Shown one piece after another: positions 32,285-44,662 of a stretch of DNA of 64,000 nucleotides (the stretch's first letter is position 1; each line of letters starts with the position of its first letter). The stretch comes from Telopea speciosissima. Lineage: Eukaryota; Streptophyta; Magnoliopsida; Proteales; Proteaceae. A program made the translations under genes and the position numbers. The stretch covers positions 10,734,862-10,798,861 of the forward strand of contig NC_057918.1 in assembly GCF_018873765.1 (NCBI RefSeq). Direction: 5' to 3'. The notes beneath the pieces were generated by a model, which had not been told where the DNA came from, did not search any database, and saw only the letters and a program-made list of their open reading frames with translations.

Positions 32285-34479
32285 GTAACTCACCCACCAT
32301 CTACCACATGTTCAATAAGAGGTCTGCATAGTTGATGCCCCAGAATTTCTAATTTATTTTGGTCTCAAACAAAAGAAATGGAATATGCCATAGGGTTTCA
32401 AGGTTTCAAGGTTTATTCTGACGATAATTATCATCAGATCTCCCAATAGTAACAATTTGATGTAAATTTCTTGGTTCTTGTTATGCCATACTGTTTTTCC
32501 TTGTAAATCTTTGGCAAGACTGACATACCATTGAATTATTCATGTTAATTTTAGTATGTTGTCTCTTTGTCCATAAAATGCTTTTTCATATGTTGTCTTT
32601 TGGCCAAATCCCTTTATGTTCATGCTGTGACATTCATGATTCATCCTCTCAAGTTGGGAGTTTGCACAAAGGGGTTGAGATCATAGAAGTGGGATGGAGA
32701 ATTTTGCCACAAGCTTGTTAATGCCTGAGCACTGATCCAAGGTGAAGAGGTTCCACCATTTTGCAGACAGGTAGGCTAAGAACATGGCAACATATAGGAG
32801 GATTGTTGCTTTCAAAACAAGGTAGACATCAGCTAGGGAAATCATGTCACCTGCTGTTAAGAGGGAGTTATGACAACTTGGGGATTTCTATTGAGTTGTT
32901 CCCTATAAGAACTGTTGGTGGGTTGCAGGAAGGCACGACTGGCACCGAATCTTTTTTAATGGAGTAAATGCTTCCAGAACAGCTTTTTAATACCTACAAT
33001 GCAAGTGTGCTGCTTATTTTGGTGGAACTTTGAAAGGGGTGGGATGAAGAAGACACCTAGTTGACAGGAAAACCCGACTCTAAGAAGTTGTCTGAGAACT
33101 TTCCCATCCCTGCAATCCAAACACCTCACTTTCCCATGTTTTTTGAGAAATTTGACAAGTTTCCCACCCTTTTATTCCCATTCTACGAAAATCCTTGCAA
33201 ACAAATTGAGGGACAAATGCAATTTCTTCCCAGTATTGGTAGAAAAGCATCCACCTCCATCTCCACCCCTCTCCCCAAAAAACAAAATAGAAAAGTAAAA
33301 GATTTGATGTAGGGAGGTGCTAATTAGTGGTGAATAGGTTGATTATCAGATGAAGACTTGAGTTGATCATATATATGTCTGTTTTGCCATCCACACCGAC
33401 CTTATATTTGAAGGAACATTCTCTTCAGGCTTGGTTGAAAAATATGCCTTGTGTTCATCTGCATGGCATGCATACTTTTGGAGATGGTAGCTGTAGAAAG
33501 CATGGGAAGATTCTATTATTAATTTAATGAAAGCTTAATGCTATGTTTTTCCACCTTAGGTCAATTAGTTCCTTTCCAATTTTGTTCTTTGGTCTCTTTT
33601 TATTTAATACCTATCTAATTCTTTTCTTCTGAGGAAATTTAAAATTTTAAAATAATAATAAATAAATAAAGAAGGGAATGTGTGCTAGTGGTGGGTGGTT
33701 GGGGTGGAGATCTATAGGTAGGGCTGAGTTGTGCCACTAATCAATCTCCTTAAGATCATAGTCATCTCAAAGTGCAATATAGAGAGTTTAGTTTTCATTA
33801 TAATATGAACCTCAATCTACTCTCTTTCATAAGTAATGTGGGATTTAAAATTTTCTTCTATTTTGCTTTACAAGAAGCAACATTAACAAGATCTTGGATT
33901 CAAATCTTGCAAGAGGAGACAAAAACAAGGGAAACCAAAAAAGATATTTTGGAACTTATTTGCACTTGTAAATTCATTAATATAACACACGAAAACACAT
34001 GAAGGTAAAGAAAACATACTTTTTTGCCTAACTCTACAAGTTTTTTGGTACTAAAATTCCAAACATCTAAGATTTGAACAGATCTATCCTCCTCTCTGAT
34101 TCTATTTTCCTCCAGCCAGCCAATCTCAATGAATTGTCAACAAATTTGAATTGGAATCAATTTATGGAAATTGATCTGATTCCCAATTCCAAGTTTTAAA
34201 ACCTTATTGCAAGTGAACTTTGTATCGGGTGGAGGGGGAGGAACAACCAAATAAAGGTGTGAATTGCAAGGGAAGTGAGATTCAGTGGGCAAGGAAATTT
34301 TTTTGGGCTATAATTGGCCAAAAGTGCGAGAATATGTGGTGCAGAATTTGCTTTTAAAATATGAAATTTTGCCAAAACAAAATTTTGTCCAAGATGAGAA
34401 GAGAATATCTCAGCCGTCAATGTCTCTGTGAACCACTATGGATATCTGGAAAACTTTGGACATCCAGAACTGAAAACTG

Positions 34480-34613
34480 TTATCCGAATGTTTATTGGCA
34501 GAATTTTTTTGGGTAGAAAAGACTTTATAAAGATATTCATCATGTATCCACCTTGCCAGAGAGTCAGTCAAGCTATTAATCTTTTTTAGAATAAATTGAA
34601 AATTACAAGACAA
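34480..34613 (-). mobile_element. Scrap of LINE RNase H-like domain
   Basis: The minus-strand frame reads FQFILKKINSLTDSLARWIH, which resembles the final segment of RVT_3 domains (hydrophobic-x-Arg/Lys-x-x-Asn-x-x-Asp-Ser-Leu-Ala). Only this end is recognisable. Confidence 0.4.
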
Positions 34614-34862
34614 AATGTGAAGATAAGTATAAAATATCTTCTAGGATTGATCTTTATCTCCAAAAGGGAATTGGAAGAGTTCTTGTGAAGATGGGTGATC
34701 CTTATTATCAAACTCAACTATTAGATTATCACAGCACTATTGCTTCAAGTAAACCGGAACGGAAAACCATATCCTTATGGCCAGAGTAGTTTGCAGGATC
34801 CAAGTTTGGTTTTGTTGTCATAATTCATAATACATTTATGAGCAAGTGCAATAGATACAGAA

Positions 34863-34902
34863 TTTTTTTTTTGTTTTTGTTTTTGTTTTTGTTTTTGTTT
34901 TT
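34863..34902 (+). repeat. (GTTTTT)n microsatellite
   Basis: Five or so head-to-tail GTTTTT units follow a T run. Confidence 0.9.
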
Positions 34903-35880
34903 GGGGCAAGAGATCTCTACTTGATCGCATGGTTTCTATACAAGTATTTAGGCCAATGGATGAACACGCCTGGGTATCTACCCATGGGACAAAGGATCAG
35001 GATCATCTCCAGGAAACCCAGTGCCCAGGGGGTAGGTATCCAATGGTTGAGCTGTGCTACACACATCTCAGCAAATGTCTAGAGATGTGTGCATCACATC
35101 CCAATGGCTGGCAGCATCGTGGGTGTGCTAGGCTTCCCGAAGACAAGCTAAATTCATGGGACAAAGGTATCATCTCACGGTGCCTCGTGTGAAAGCATAG
35201 AAAACAAGTATAGATTTTTTTTCCTTTTTGTATTTTGGTTTGCTCACTTCTGTAGTAGCATTGCATGACAAAATACAGCTTTAGCAATTAAAAATTATGA
35301 TAAAGCACCTTCAATATGGTTGAGTTCTATGTGATTCATCCAGGCCTAGCTTAAGTAAGAATGAAATCTAAAACCAGATTGGATATACTTTGCTACTGTA
35401 AAGTTAAAACTTCCCAACCCATTGAAACCAATTTGTCTATGAGAGAGACAATTGCGAATCAATCAACCAGTTGGACTCCATCTCTGCTTAATAAACGGGC
35501 ATTTATTATTAGACTTTTATCCTTCCCTTGTTCTTCTTTTCTAGTGATGGACCAATCTTTCCTAAAAAATATTTGACTTCTAGACCATTTTTCTAAGCTT
35601 TATCTGTCACAAAGGCGAAATATGTTTGGCACTTTCCACATGAATAAAGTGCTCGATTCACATGTTGGCCTACCTGCCATGTCCACATGAACACTTAATT
35701 ACTTATCAGAGCCATTGTCGTACGAACAGTACCAAATTGTAAATTTGTAATCCCAATACACTCATTCTAATTAATTCTCTCGCCATGTTCTAGATTTTCC
35801 CGCTCTTCTTCTGCTCTTTTCAGTCATCACCAATGACCAAATTGCTTCTGCCTCCTCCACTTCTTTTCTTGTTGCCGTTG
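34903..35880. other. Intergenic
   Basis: No gene. A perfect 10-bp stem (CACACATCTC and GAGATGTGTG around a 12-nt loop) lies at about 35060-35091 in a GC-richer patch (34920-35190) that may be an old small transposon. Confidence 0.35.
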
Positions 35881-35883
35881 TCA

Positions 35884-35914
<31 letters not shown>

Positions 35915-35932
35915 TAATCAATCAATCCATTA
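35884..35932 (+). repeat. (AATC)n microsatellite
   Basis: About twelve tetranucleotide units, with one AATT variant. Confidence 0.9.
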
Positions 35933-36140
35933 TTAGAGAAAGAATAGCGAAGGGAGGTAAGAAAGTGAAACAATAACATATAAAAATGGGAACAAAGAAC
36001 AGGTCAGTTACCTTCAAAACCCATCCCCCTCTCTCTCTCTCTCTCTCTCCTTCCCCCAGAATTTATGATGTTATTATTAATGTATCCACAGCGGTAATCA
36101 ACGAAATTACGCAGACCCTGCTCTGCCTCTACCTTGTAAC

Positions 36141-39100
36141 CTAAATCAATCGGTCGGACAAACTTGGAAGGCGCCGGAAAAAGTTTAAACTCGCCGGCGG
36201 CATCGGCTCTCTAAACATTGGATGCCTTAAGAAATAGAAACCAAGAGCTACTGCCACCATCTTGTGTGGGACCACGTACAACACCACCGCCACCATCAAG
36301 CACACTCCAATGAACAGTCGCGTGGCCCTTGGGTCCCGCCAACTCACCAACGCCTGCAATCTCTCCCCTTGTGTCGCGAAGTCCCCCAACACCGTCTGTA
36401 TCCTTGCTGCCAACGTCCTTAGCCTATCATATCGGGCTCTTATAATATCTGCTGGCATTGTACTCGGCATCGTATCCAACTCCTCGTCCAGCTCATCCGG
36501 GTCAACCATTTCGGCCTGCGAGAGCCGAATATCCATTCCGGCCGGAATCTTTGGCCGGAACCGATAATACCAGACCCCGACAAGGAACACGTACAAGAAT
36601 CCCGTCGGCACTATCAGTTCTGGGAACCACACCAGCACCAAGTACAGCACGTGCACTAACACTGTAGTGACGGAATTCCTCCACCGTCGGATGTCATCCA
36701 GCCATCTCGCCAATCCTACGGCCCATCCAAGCACCGCCATGATCCTGAACCAATTCGCCTTGCTTTTCCTCATACTCCACGTGTGTGAATCCGCATCGAG
36801 CATGCACTTTACAACCTCTTGACCCAGTGGTGGTTCGGACCGTCCAAGCCACGCTGCCACCATCTTTATGGCAGCCCCACGCAGTGCTTCCTGCTGAGCC
36901 ACCCCGAGTGGGCGGAGGTAGTGCATTCGAGGGAGCAACGGTTGCCCATAAATCGCACATGTGTCGGGCAGTAAGGAAGGACAAGCGAACCTCACCGCAA
37001 CCTCTATCTCGCCCATCTTCTTCAATCCTGATCTCAGAAGCACCAGTAAGGGATACGAGTTGGTATACACCTTGTTGCTCTCCAACGTCGACACGCGTAT
37101 ACGTACCTTGCCGATACGGCGGTCGGGCTTTTCTTCCGTGATATCAGCGAACATACGCCAGTTGTCAAACACTCCAATTGTCAGCACCGTGCAGGGATCG
37201 TAGACCTGCCACGTGTACTGTTCATTCCATCGGGGATCGAAACTGTCAGTGACGGTCCTGGTCCGAACCCACTTTTTCCCATACTTGGCCACACAGTAAG
37301 CATCTGTGGCGCCTTTGCCCCCACTTTTTGTCTTCATCGGAAGCAACCCACGGGCCCCGAGAATCCCCAGCTCTAAAATTCCGATTGGCGGCTTCCACAG
37401 TTGCTTCGCCGTCGGACGGAAATCGCTACTCAGGTGCGCCGCTTCGTCGAGCACGTGATAACCACCTTCCAAGCAGAGCCGCAAATTAATCCTGCCGCAA
37501 TAGGACCCACCACCACCACCTCCACCTCCGCCGCCGCCTTCCAACACGAGCCACTTGGAAGCCACGGGACGCTCGTCTACACGCTGTTCGATGGAATTCA
37601 ACGCCACGACGACGTGCCCGAGAAGCACGGCCTCTTTGCTCGTCCGGTCCTCTACTAGTATGATCAATTCGTCTTCCAGGGGCTCGCTTGCAACGAAGAC
37701 GTAGTCTTCGTTCCAGAAGAAGGATGAGCCGTGATTGCTGGTGGCGCGTCGTGTTCGTATGGACTGAAACCCTAACTGTGCTTTCATCCGTACATCTGGA
37801 ACTGTTGCCGGGGGAGGAGGTTGTGAAGAGAAGTGCAGGTCTTGAGCTTCGATGACTGTAACCCTTAGGTACCATAGCTTCGGCGACTGGTATACTTTCG
37901 AGCGAGTGTGGCTCACGTACGGAGAGTCCGAGCTCCATGACTCGGGGAACGCGTCGTCGGCCTGAGTGCCGATCCAGACCGATAGCTGAATGTCGCCGGA
38001 GACCCTGCCGGAATGCTGATCCTCGCCGCCACCTTCTAGACGGTACCATTGCGGAGCCAAAGGACTGTCCGGTGGATCCCTCACCGGAACGTCGGATAAA
38101 TCGAAACAAACGCCACCGAGAAAGGCTTCAGACGCTCCGTCCCAGACAGCGATCTCCAACGTGACGCTCGCAGTATCCGGCCTATTGTAGCCAAGAGCGA
38201 AGACCTGGTGCCACTCAGGATTCCCAGAAGGTTCGCCGGGCCTGTGAGTCGCATGTTTCGATCTGACATTGTAGCTACCAGTGTGAATCTTCACGTAAGG
38301 ACTTTCGTTCGCTAAAAGGCCACGAGCCTTCACGATTCGGATAAACAGATACTGCATTGGCTCAACCAGATCGTAAGCTGAAATCCGCTCATTTTCGCCG
38401 GTGAACTTGGCGGTGATCACCCTCGGTGCGTATTCCCCATTTGATCTCCTCAGAACCCTAACTCGTTCGGTGGTAACTCGCTCCCCACTCCCTACTCCAC
38501 AGGTCTGCATCTTTCGTACTTCCGGAGGGAAATGTGATGGTTCCGTCTGTGTTGGTCCTGCCGGCGGGAAAGACTCATTCGGTGGTATGTTGTGGCGGTG
38601 CTCAACTTGTACGGTTGCCGGGGGAGGCGACTCTTCAATTATGACGATCGGCGGTGGCTCTGCCATTTCTTGAGCCGTTTCCGAAGGCATTGGAATCTCA
38701 GGCGAGTACCTATCCTCCTCCCGCACCATCATCACCGGCGATCTCTTGGCTTCCACTACTTGGGTTACCGCCTCCTTCTCCTGCGGTGGTTCTCCCTCTG
38801 TTTTCTGTTCGTCAATCTCATCGTAATAGTAAATTCTCAACCCGATTTCGCCTTTAATCCAACTGAAGACGCTTTTCTTCTCCAAAGGAAAGTATATTAG
38901 ACCTTCTTCCCCTCTCTTGACGAACTGAGTCCCATAGAGCTTCACTCGACCGAGGAAGTGGTTCTTGCGGGAGCTTCCACCGCCGCTCCCCATCTTCTTG
39001 TCGTTGAAGACATCGATTTCTAACTCTTCGGCATCCATAGTCTTGGGATCGGTGACGATGAACTCGAGCTTCTCGTTCCATAATGGATTCAGATCTCTGA

Positions 39101-39260
39101 ATTTGGTGGAAGTCCGCTTCCTCTGCCCATCAAAATCTGCAATGACGTAAGGGCTGGAGCTGCCTTGGCCGTCTTTGGGGAGAAGATCGCGAGCGTCGAT
39201 GACTTCAACTACTAGCTTCCGTGTCGTCTGTAAAAGGTGAATGGTCGATGTTGTAGTCAT
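36141..39260 (-). CDS. QKY: Multiple C2 domain and transmembrane region protein (MCTP), QUIRKY-like
   Basis: An uninterrupted frame of 1039 codons, as expected for this mostly intronless family. C2A is at about residues 14-130 (RKLVVEVIDARDLLPKDGQG, FRDLNPLWNEKLEF). A Pro/Glu-rich linker spans about 150-250. C2B is at 303-430, C2C at 463-600 and C2D at 625-755 (GATDAYCVAKYGKKWVRTRT). The PRT_C region ends with hydrophobic segments at about 864-897 and 981-1012 and the tail LRHPMFREPMPPASLNFFRR. The N-terminal motif series and the FPLEKKSVFSWI-GEIGL block fit QUIRKY/MCTP15 better than other MCTPs. The family tethers ER to plasma membrane at plasmodesmata, and QUIRKY works with the receptor kinase STRUBBELIG in organ shaping. 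A run of 11 Gly (575-585) is encoded by a GGN repeat. Gene-level orthology is inferred by eye. Confidence 0.92.
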   Translation of the reverse strand: MTTTSTIHLLQTTRKLVVEVIDARDLLPKDGQGSSSPYVIADFDGQRKRTSTKFRDLNPLWNEKLEFIVTDPKTMDAEELEIDVFNDKKMGSGGGSSRKNHFLGRVKLYGTQFVKRGEEGLIYFPLEKKSVFSWIKGEIGLRIYYYDEIDEQKTEGEPPQEKEAVTQVVEAKRSPVMMVREEDRYSPEIPMPSETAQEMAEPPPIVIIEESPPPATVQVEHRHNIPPNESFPPAGPTQTEPSHFPPEVRKMQTCGVGSGERVTTERVRVLRRSNGEYAPRVITAKFTGENERISAYDLVEPMQYLFIRIVKARGLLANESPYVKIHTGSYNVRSKHATHRPGEPSGNPEWHQVFALGYNRPDTASVTLEIAVWDGASEAFLGGVCFDLSDVPVRDPPDSPLAPQWYRLEGGGEDQHSGRVSGDIQLSVWIGTQADDAFPESWSSDSPYVSHTRSKVYQSPKLWYLRVTVIEAQDLHFSSQPPPPATVPDVRMKAQLGFQSIRTRRATSNHGSSFFWNEDYVFVASEPLEDELIILVEDRTSKEAVLLGHVVVALNSIEQRVDERPVASKWLVLEGGGGGGGGGGGSYCGRINLRLCLEGGYHVLDEAAHLSSDFRPTAKQLWKPPIGILELGILGARGLLPMKTKSGGKGATDAYCVAKYGKKWVRTRTVTDSFDPRWNEQYTWQVYDPCTVLTIGVFDNWRMFADITEEKPDRRIGKVRIRVSTLESNKVYTNSYPLLVLLRSGLKKMGEIEVAVRFACPSLLPDTCAIYGQPLLPRMHYLRPLGVAQQEALRGAAIKMVAAWLGRSEPPLGQEVVKCMLDADSHTWSMRKSKANWFRIMAVLGWAVGLARWLDDIRRWRNSVTTVLVHVLYLVLVWFPELIVPTGFLYVFLVGVWYYRFRPKIPAGMDIRLSQAEMVDPDELDEELDTMPSTMPADIIRARYDRLRTLAARIQTVLGDFATQGERLQALVSWRDPRATRLFIGVCLMVAVVLYVVPHKMVAVALGFYFLRHPMFREPMPPASLNFFRRLPSLSDRLI

Positions 39261-39660
39261 CTTCGCTTCATCTTTGTCGGAAAATCACTTTTCCGAGTGT
39301 GAAAACTGAAACGCCGGTTCAGCGGCGAAGGATGCAAAAGAGGATTAGAGAAGAAGGAAGAGGGAGTGAGGTGGCGGAAGTTACGCTTCTTTTGCCTCCT
39401 TTTAGTTTATTTCAATTTTTTTTTGCCTTTATAGAAGAGATTGCTTTTTAACATCTTCCGATTTTTGTTGAGAGAATGTTTTTGGAAATGTTGATTGGGT
39501 GGGTGCAGCTATGGCCTGTGGGAGAGATTAGATTCCATTCCTTCTCGCGAAGGTTAGTTGCGTTTGCACTTTGCATGGGAAAAGGAAAGTAGAGAATTCG
39601 AAATAAGAATGCGATTTCTTCCCTTCCCTTTCCTCTCTCTCTCTCTCTCTCTTGCCTTTA
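39261..39660 (-). promoter_or_regulatory. 5' flank of the MCTP gene
   Basis: Probable leader and promoter of the minus-strand MCTP gene. A (CT)n tract lies at 39633-39651. I cannot place a TATA box with confidence. Short-range composition changes from GC-rich coding DNA to AT-rich flank. Confidence 0.35.
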
Positions 39661-39952
39661 AGTTAAACTTATCTTAAGCAGTCCAAATTGTGGGAGGTTC
39701 GGACTGAGTTGGGCCAATTTCCAGAATGTCCTGTTCAAAACCTCATGCACACGTTTACCTGAGCGCTCCCTAGTCAGCCCAAAACAAGGGAAAATGCAGT
39801 GTTTGGAATTCTACTCCGATCTTGTTCCCATGAAAGTTTTTGAGGCGTCTTGCGTTTGATAGCTCATCTCAACAATTAATTATTGGTCCCATTGTACTAT
39901 CTGTTATCTCACCTCCCTTGGCCCTTGGCCCTTGGCCCTTGCCCCTTCGTTT

Positions 39953-40060
39953 ACAGGGTGTATCTAGTGCAGGAGGTTCCTCTTAGTACAGGGTCTAATA
40001 TGGTCATAATGTACGCAGCCATACCCTTACTTTACGAAGAAATTGTTTCCTGTGACCCTG
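39953..40060 (-). mobile_element. Au-like SINE, antisense, with target duplication
   Basis: A diverged antisense Au body (GTGTATCTAGTGCAGGAGG, GGTCATAATGTACGCAGCC) is flanked by GCCCCTTCGTTT at 39941-39952 and GCCCCTTTGTTT at 40061-40072, a 12-bp duplication with one mismatch. Confidence 0.65.
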
Positions 40061-40404
40061 GCCCCTTTGTTTGATTACATTTTTTTACCTTTGCTGATGG
40101 AGCCTGGTCATCGAGGCAATCCTATGGTAGTCTTGGTAGGTTATTCATAATCAGCATGGGTAGTTTTCAGCTGCCATCTCTAGGAACGAAAATTTTCTGC
40201 TACCTAGGTTGCAGGAATGTATCTGCTAGTCTGCTACCCGGTTGATAGCCAAGGAAATGGATTAAAAAAGGGTATTTTGGAAAATACTATAACCTATGAG
40301 CGTATTTGTAAACCCTAAGGGGAAGTAAATTATTCCATTTTTTTGGTTGCAAGCCCATGTAACAGGAACATTCTTGCAACTTGGGTAACAATAGTACCAA
40401 CAAT

Positions 40405-40550
40405 TGCTTGGTGTAGTTGATGAGCTGTGGTGCGCTTCATGCCCATGCTCAATTGGAGGTCTTGAGTTCGAGTCTCCTGGCTGGTACTTTCCTTCCTCCC
40501 CTCAAAAGTAAGATATATATATAAAAGCTCCCAATTCCAAATAAAAAACC
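40405..40550 (+). mobile_element. tRNA-derived SINE-like element
   Basis: GGTGTAGTTGATGAGCTGTG resembles an A-box region. About 45 bases later GAGTTCGAGTCTCC matches the B box well. An A-rich end follows. The head spacing fits Pol III promoters; boundaries are approximate. Confidence 0.45.
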
Positions 40551-40918
40551 TGGGTAGCAGCAAAAATTTTTCACATCTCTAGACATGGTACGGGTTTTTC
40601 TACTTCAACTTTGGAGGCAGAAGCAATTAATAATAGGATCCTTCTCCCTCGAAATCTACAATTCCAGTATTTGGTTCTCTAGGCATGGTAGGCTAGAAAT
40701 CTACTTGTTTTTTTAACGTATCAAAGGTTTAATACATAAAAAGACATTTCTTTGATTTATACACGTATTTATATGTGTACTTACTAAGTCTTAGAGTGAG
40801 GAAGGATTGAGGACATGGTCGTTTCACAATGAGAAGAAGAAAAAAAGGTTAATATTGAAGACAACATAAAAAAAATTCTAGGGTTTTGCTTAGTTATAAA
40901 CCAAACTTATGATCTATG

Positions 40919-40940
40919 AATATATATATATATATATATG
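40919..40940. repeat. (TA)n microsatellite
   Basis: Ten or more TA units. Confidence 0.9.
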
Positions 40941-41204
40941 ACCCTATAAGAAGAAGAAGAAGAAAAAAAAGGACTGAATGACTTCCACATGAGCGCCCGG
41001 AACAATGAGTCTCATTGTTAACTCCTACTCGCTACTGACAAAGGTTTGAAATATCCATCCTAGGTAGGGTTATATTCTATGGTGAAGAGCTTTTTCTTCT
41101 TAACAAAAATTACTAAGGAAGATGACTTTATTTTGTCATTGTGTCATGTAGTGCCCTAAATTCTAGATAAGATTTTTTTTATTAATTAGGGGTTGATGTA
41201 TTGA

Positions 41205-41665
41205 GACATTGACAGTTATAGATCTATAGTCTCACATTTTTTTTTGGATGAATATATAAACATCTCACATTGATTTGTTCTTGTCTTTGATGTCTTCGTG
41301 TACTTGAGGAATTTTCTCCACTTAATTCCTCGAGGTTTTGGATTGGACTCCCCAACACGGTATCAAAGTTCATGTTCCTTTTATCCTATCTAAGTTGTCT
41401 GTCCATTGGTACAATTAGATATGTCAATGCTACATGTAAGAAGAAGTGTTAGGATGTCGGAAGTTATAGATCTGTGGTTCTTCATCAGTTTGTTCAAGTC
41501 TTTGGTGCCTTCATATACTTAGATACTTAAAAGAGTTATTCTCTCCGCCTAATGCTTTAAGGTTCCAGGTTGGACCCTCCAATATAGTATCAAAACTTAT
41601 ATTCCTTTCTTATCTTCCTTAAAATGTCTATCCACGGATAAAGTCAGGTATACCGATGCTACACG
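41205..41665. repeat. Diverged tandem repeat, about 227 bp unit
   Basis: Two units share, in order, GAGATGTT/GACATTGA-like text, ATCGATTTGTTC-like text, a CTTAATTCCTCGAGG / CCTAATGCTTTAAGG block, a CCAA-A-GGTATCAAA-like block (41352 and 41579) and CATGCTACA-like text. A partial third start follows near 41670. Similarity is moderate, so the duplication is old. Confidence 0.6.
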
Positions 41666-41999
41666 TGATGACTGAGGAAGAGTATTGAGATGTTGGGAGT
41701 ACATCGATTTGTTCATATCCAAGATTTTATACCCAAACAATTTTCCCCTTGAGATGGGAGATTACATTTTTCCTTTCTTATCTAATTCTACAGTCAATGT
41801 TATAAGGATTTATTGTATTTCATCAATTAAAGATGTAAAATGATTATCCCCTTCCAGTTTAGGGAAGCTTAGGGAGTCATAGATTAGTCAAAAGCCATCT
41901 TGTCCATCACTTAAGCCTAATACCAAAATCAAAACATATATATTAAAAAAAAAGGAATAGAAAGATATGGGGGAAAAAAGGATGACCTTTTTGTGACCT

Positions 42000-44640
42000 T
42001 TGCATTCCTTTTCTCCTATTTTCACTCTCTCTCTCTCTCTCTGTGGTCCAATTGACATGGCTGCAGTGAGAGTGCAAGATTAGTTAAAAGGGAATATCAC
42101 AACTCTAAATCTCTTTCCTGGTTTATCTTACAGAGAATCTATATGGTAAGCAGATATGGCTTCCCAATTAAGTTTTTGAATTTGAAATTGAAACAAGACT
42201 CAACAAAAGAATCACCATTCACCAAAGCAGATAGAAAACTTCAAAGTCACAAATGGCATCCCACTTACACATAAAAGGGCATCTCTTGTTTGTGGTATAC
42301 GATCTCCCTGCGAGAAAGTACATTAGATGTCAACGTATGAAGAAGATAATGGCAAAGATTGAAGAAAGCCAAACAATACATACATAGCTCAGCTAGGCAC
42401 ACACCCTCACACTTACATCTGCACCAACACATCGATCAGCTAAGATGAAAGATGCCCCTCCATCCTCACCACAATAGAGAATATGATTCTGCTCCCCAAC
42501 AAGAATACTCCTTCTCTTCTTACCCCTTTTTTTTTTTCTTCTCAAAAGCACCGACCACAAATTCAATAAAAGCTAAAGAAGCATCATCACCTTTATTTAA
42601 TAACCTCAAAGCTTCCTATATATTCCTCTATATTCCTTTCCTTGCGGCTAAAATCTCATTTCTCTTCTGTTTTTATCTTTTCTTAAGCAGCTGAAAATCC
42701 TTGTTACGGTGGTGGTGATAGTTGGCATTTGACAAGGCAACCCCACGAACTTTTGGATCATTGTGAACATCACTTTTAGCCTGGGCTCGCCTTCCAATGC
42801 AGCTTCTCTTGTGCGGTGTGGTGTGGTGCGGTGCCTGTACCTGGGTTTCAACTTTGAAGGCATGCATCGATCGATCTGTTAATTTGACTTTGAGTTTGTA
42901 GTTTGCCCGACATAGCGCGCAAGTCGGGCCAGGCCGTGGTGGTGGATTCGAGAAACGAGAGGGTGAGTGGCCAACTGTCACTACGTCATTTACCAAACAA
43001 GTAGATTAAGGTTTAAGGAACTTCTGTATTATGCCGATAAGATGCTCTTGGCACTCTCCCCCTTTACGACTACTGGAAACCCTTGTTGGGAGCTATTTCA
43101 TCTTGGTGGCTGATTCAAATTACCTTGATTGCAACGTAGGGATTTCTATAGTTTTAAGGAGAGTGACCCGTGATACGATTCAAAAATTGGATCATCTCCA
43201 TGTACATGTAGATGTGTACTTATATGTGAAAGACAATCACATGTCCCTTTTGTTTTCATAAATACCTTTCCCCACCTTGTAAATGGCAATAATAGGACAG
43301 GTGGTCTCTCACATATACGAGCACTTGCACATACAGGTTTTAAATTCCACTACTCATCCCCATCTTTTTCTCCTAACATCTTCAAGTTTGATTGTTGCAG
43401 TAGATGAGTTGGTGAAGAACTATGAAAATCTCCCTAAATAACCGAAAATCCATAGAATTAGCAACAAAAGATTTGTCATAAACAATAATTGAAGCCCATC
43501 CTATTTCACCTGTTTCCTTAATATAACTAATAACTCCATCACAAATGATAGTATTTTGAGGAAAATGGAGAAGGTTTAAATCATAGACCCATTTATTGAT
43601 GTTCCCTAAAATAGACACACAAGTTTAGAAAGAGATTTTGAAGCAATACATTGGTTCCTAGCATTCCAAATGAAGTATCATGTAACGGAAAAAAATAGAT
43701 CGATAAAAAAACAGGACATCCTTCCTTCCTACTAAATGAAGGTGATATTACAATGCGTTCCATTAAATGAAGCAAGGACTGAGCCTGGAGGTATTCGGAC
43801 CTCATCTTCAAAAAACCTTGCTACCCAAATTCTTTTTGAGAACTCATATGACCAAAACAATGTCATTATGTTTCTTTTTCATGTGCAGAAAAAACATATG
43901 TATCATAAACTTTAAGAAAACAACACACTTTGTTTTTTGTTGTTAATTAATCCTTCATTTAATAATTTTCATAAAAAACATAGAACTTGGGAAGCAAATT
44001 AGCTTTCTAAATGAGATAAGTCGGTTAACCTTTTGGGATTGGACTGTGGTTTGTGTGATATTATATTGGGGAGAGTTTTCATACATGATTGTGTAAACCG
44101 TGCATGTGAGAGGGTGGGAATTTCAAGGCATTAAATATGGGTGGGGGTTTATGATTTTTCCAACTCTTTGTGAGAGTGAGAGGAGACACTACCATGCATG
44201 CTTGCACGGCCTTGTATGAAATCTTTGACCATATCATTAAACAAAAAAGAAAAGAGTTATTAGTTATTACTCAGATTTTCTAGCATGAAGCTAGATTTTC
44301 GATTTGAAGAAGAAAAAGAAAACGGGCGACTGATTTGATTTTAAAGATCAATTCTTAGGAAAAAGACAAAAAGCTCCCTACCTCTCTTTTTTTTTTTTTC
44401 TTTCTTGAGTTGGGTACAAATGTACAAAGATAATTTCCCCTCATAACCACCAATGCAACCCCACCCCTCACATGAATCAAGATTTTTTTTGGGTAATTAC
44501 ATGAATCAAGATTCGATCCCTAGTATATCCACTATCAACATCTAGAGACCTTAGTGCCTTACCGCCCAGTCAAGGGTGGCACCTTGAGTCCCATGATTGG
44601 ATTGGGGAACTGCCATAAACCTCTAAAATGAAACAAGGCA
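42000..44640. other. Intergenic region
   Basis: No complete gene. A (CT)n run lies at about 42028-42043. The only protein-like segment is the LINE scrap on the minus strand at 43382-43618. Confidence 0.4.
43382..43618 (-). mobile_element. LINE RNase H-like fragment
   Basis: The minus-strand frame contains IICDGVISYIKETGEIGWAS, matching the start of an RVT_3 domain (CDG, then a conserved GW-like turn). It is preceded by NINKWVYDLNLLHFPQN. The frame decays soon after. It shares its lead-in with the scrap at 23.3 kb. Confidence 0.5.
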
Positions 44641-44662
44641 AGTTAAGTGGTATATTTATTTT

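Larger units (their letters stand above)
30350..34860. other. Intergenic region without a recognised gene
   Basis: I see no complete gene. A possible isolated exon at 32192-32284 and a LINE RNase H scrap on the minus strand at about 34480-34613 are listed separately. The remainder is AT-rich and has several A-runs, for example near 31963. Confidence 0.4.

Noticed and set aside
36262..39150. Many open frames on the plus strand and other minus frames over 36.2-39.2 kb
   Set aside because: They are shadows of the GC-rich, intronless MCTP coding sequence; none shows a protein motif.
41352..41370. GGTATCAAAG-like motif as a copia primer-binding site
   Set aside because: It recurs within a tandem repeat without an adjacent LTR end, and the match to the initiator tRNA-Met site is partial.
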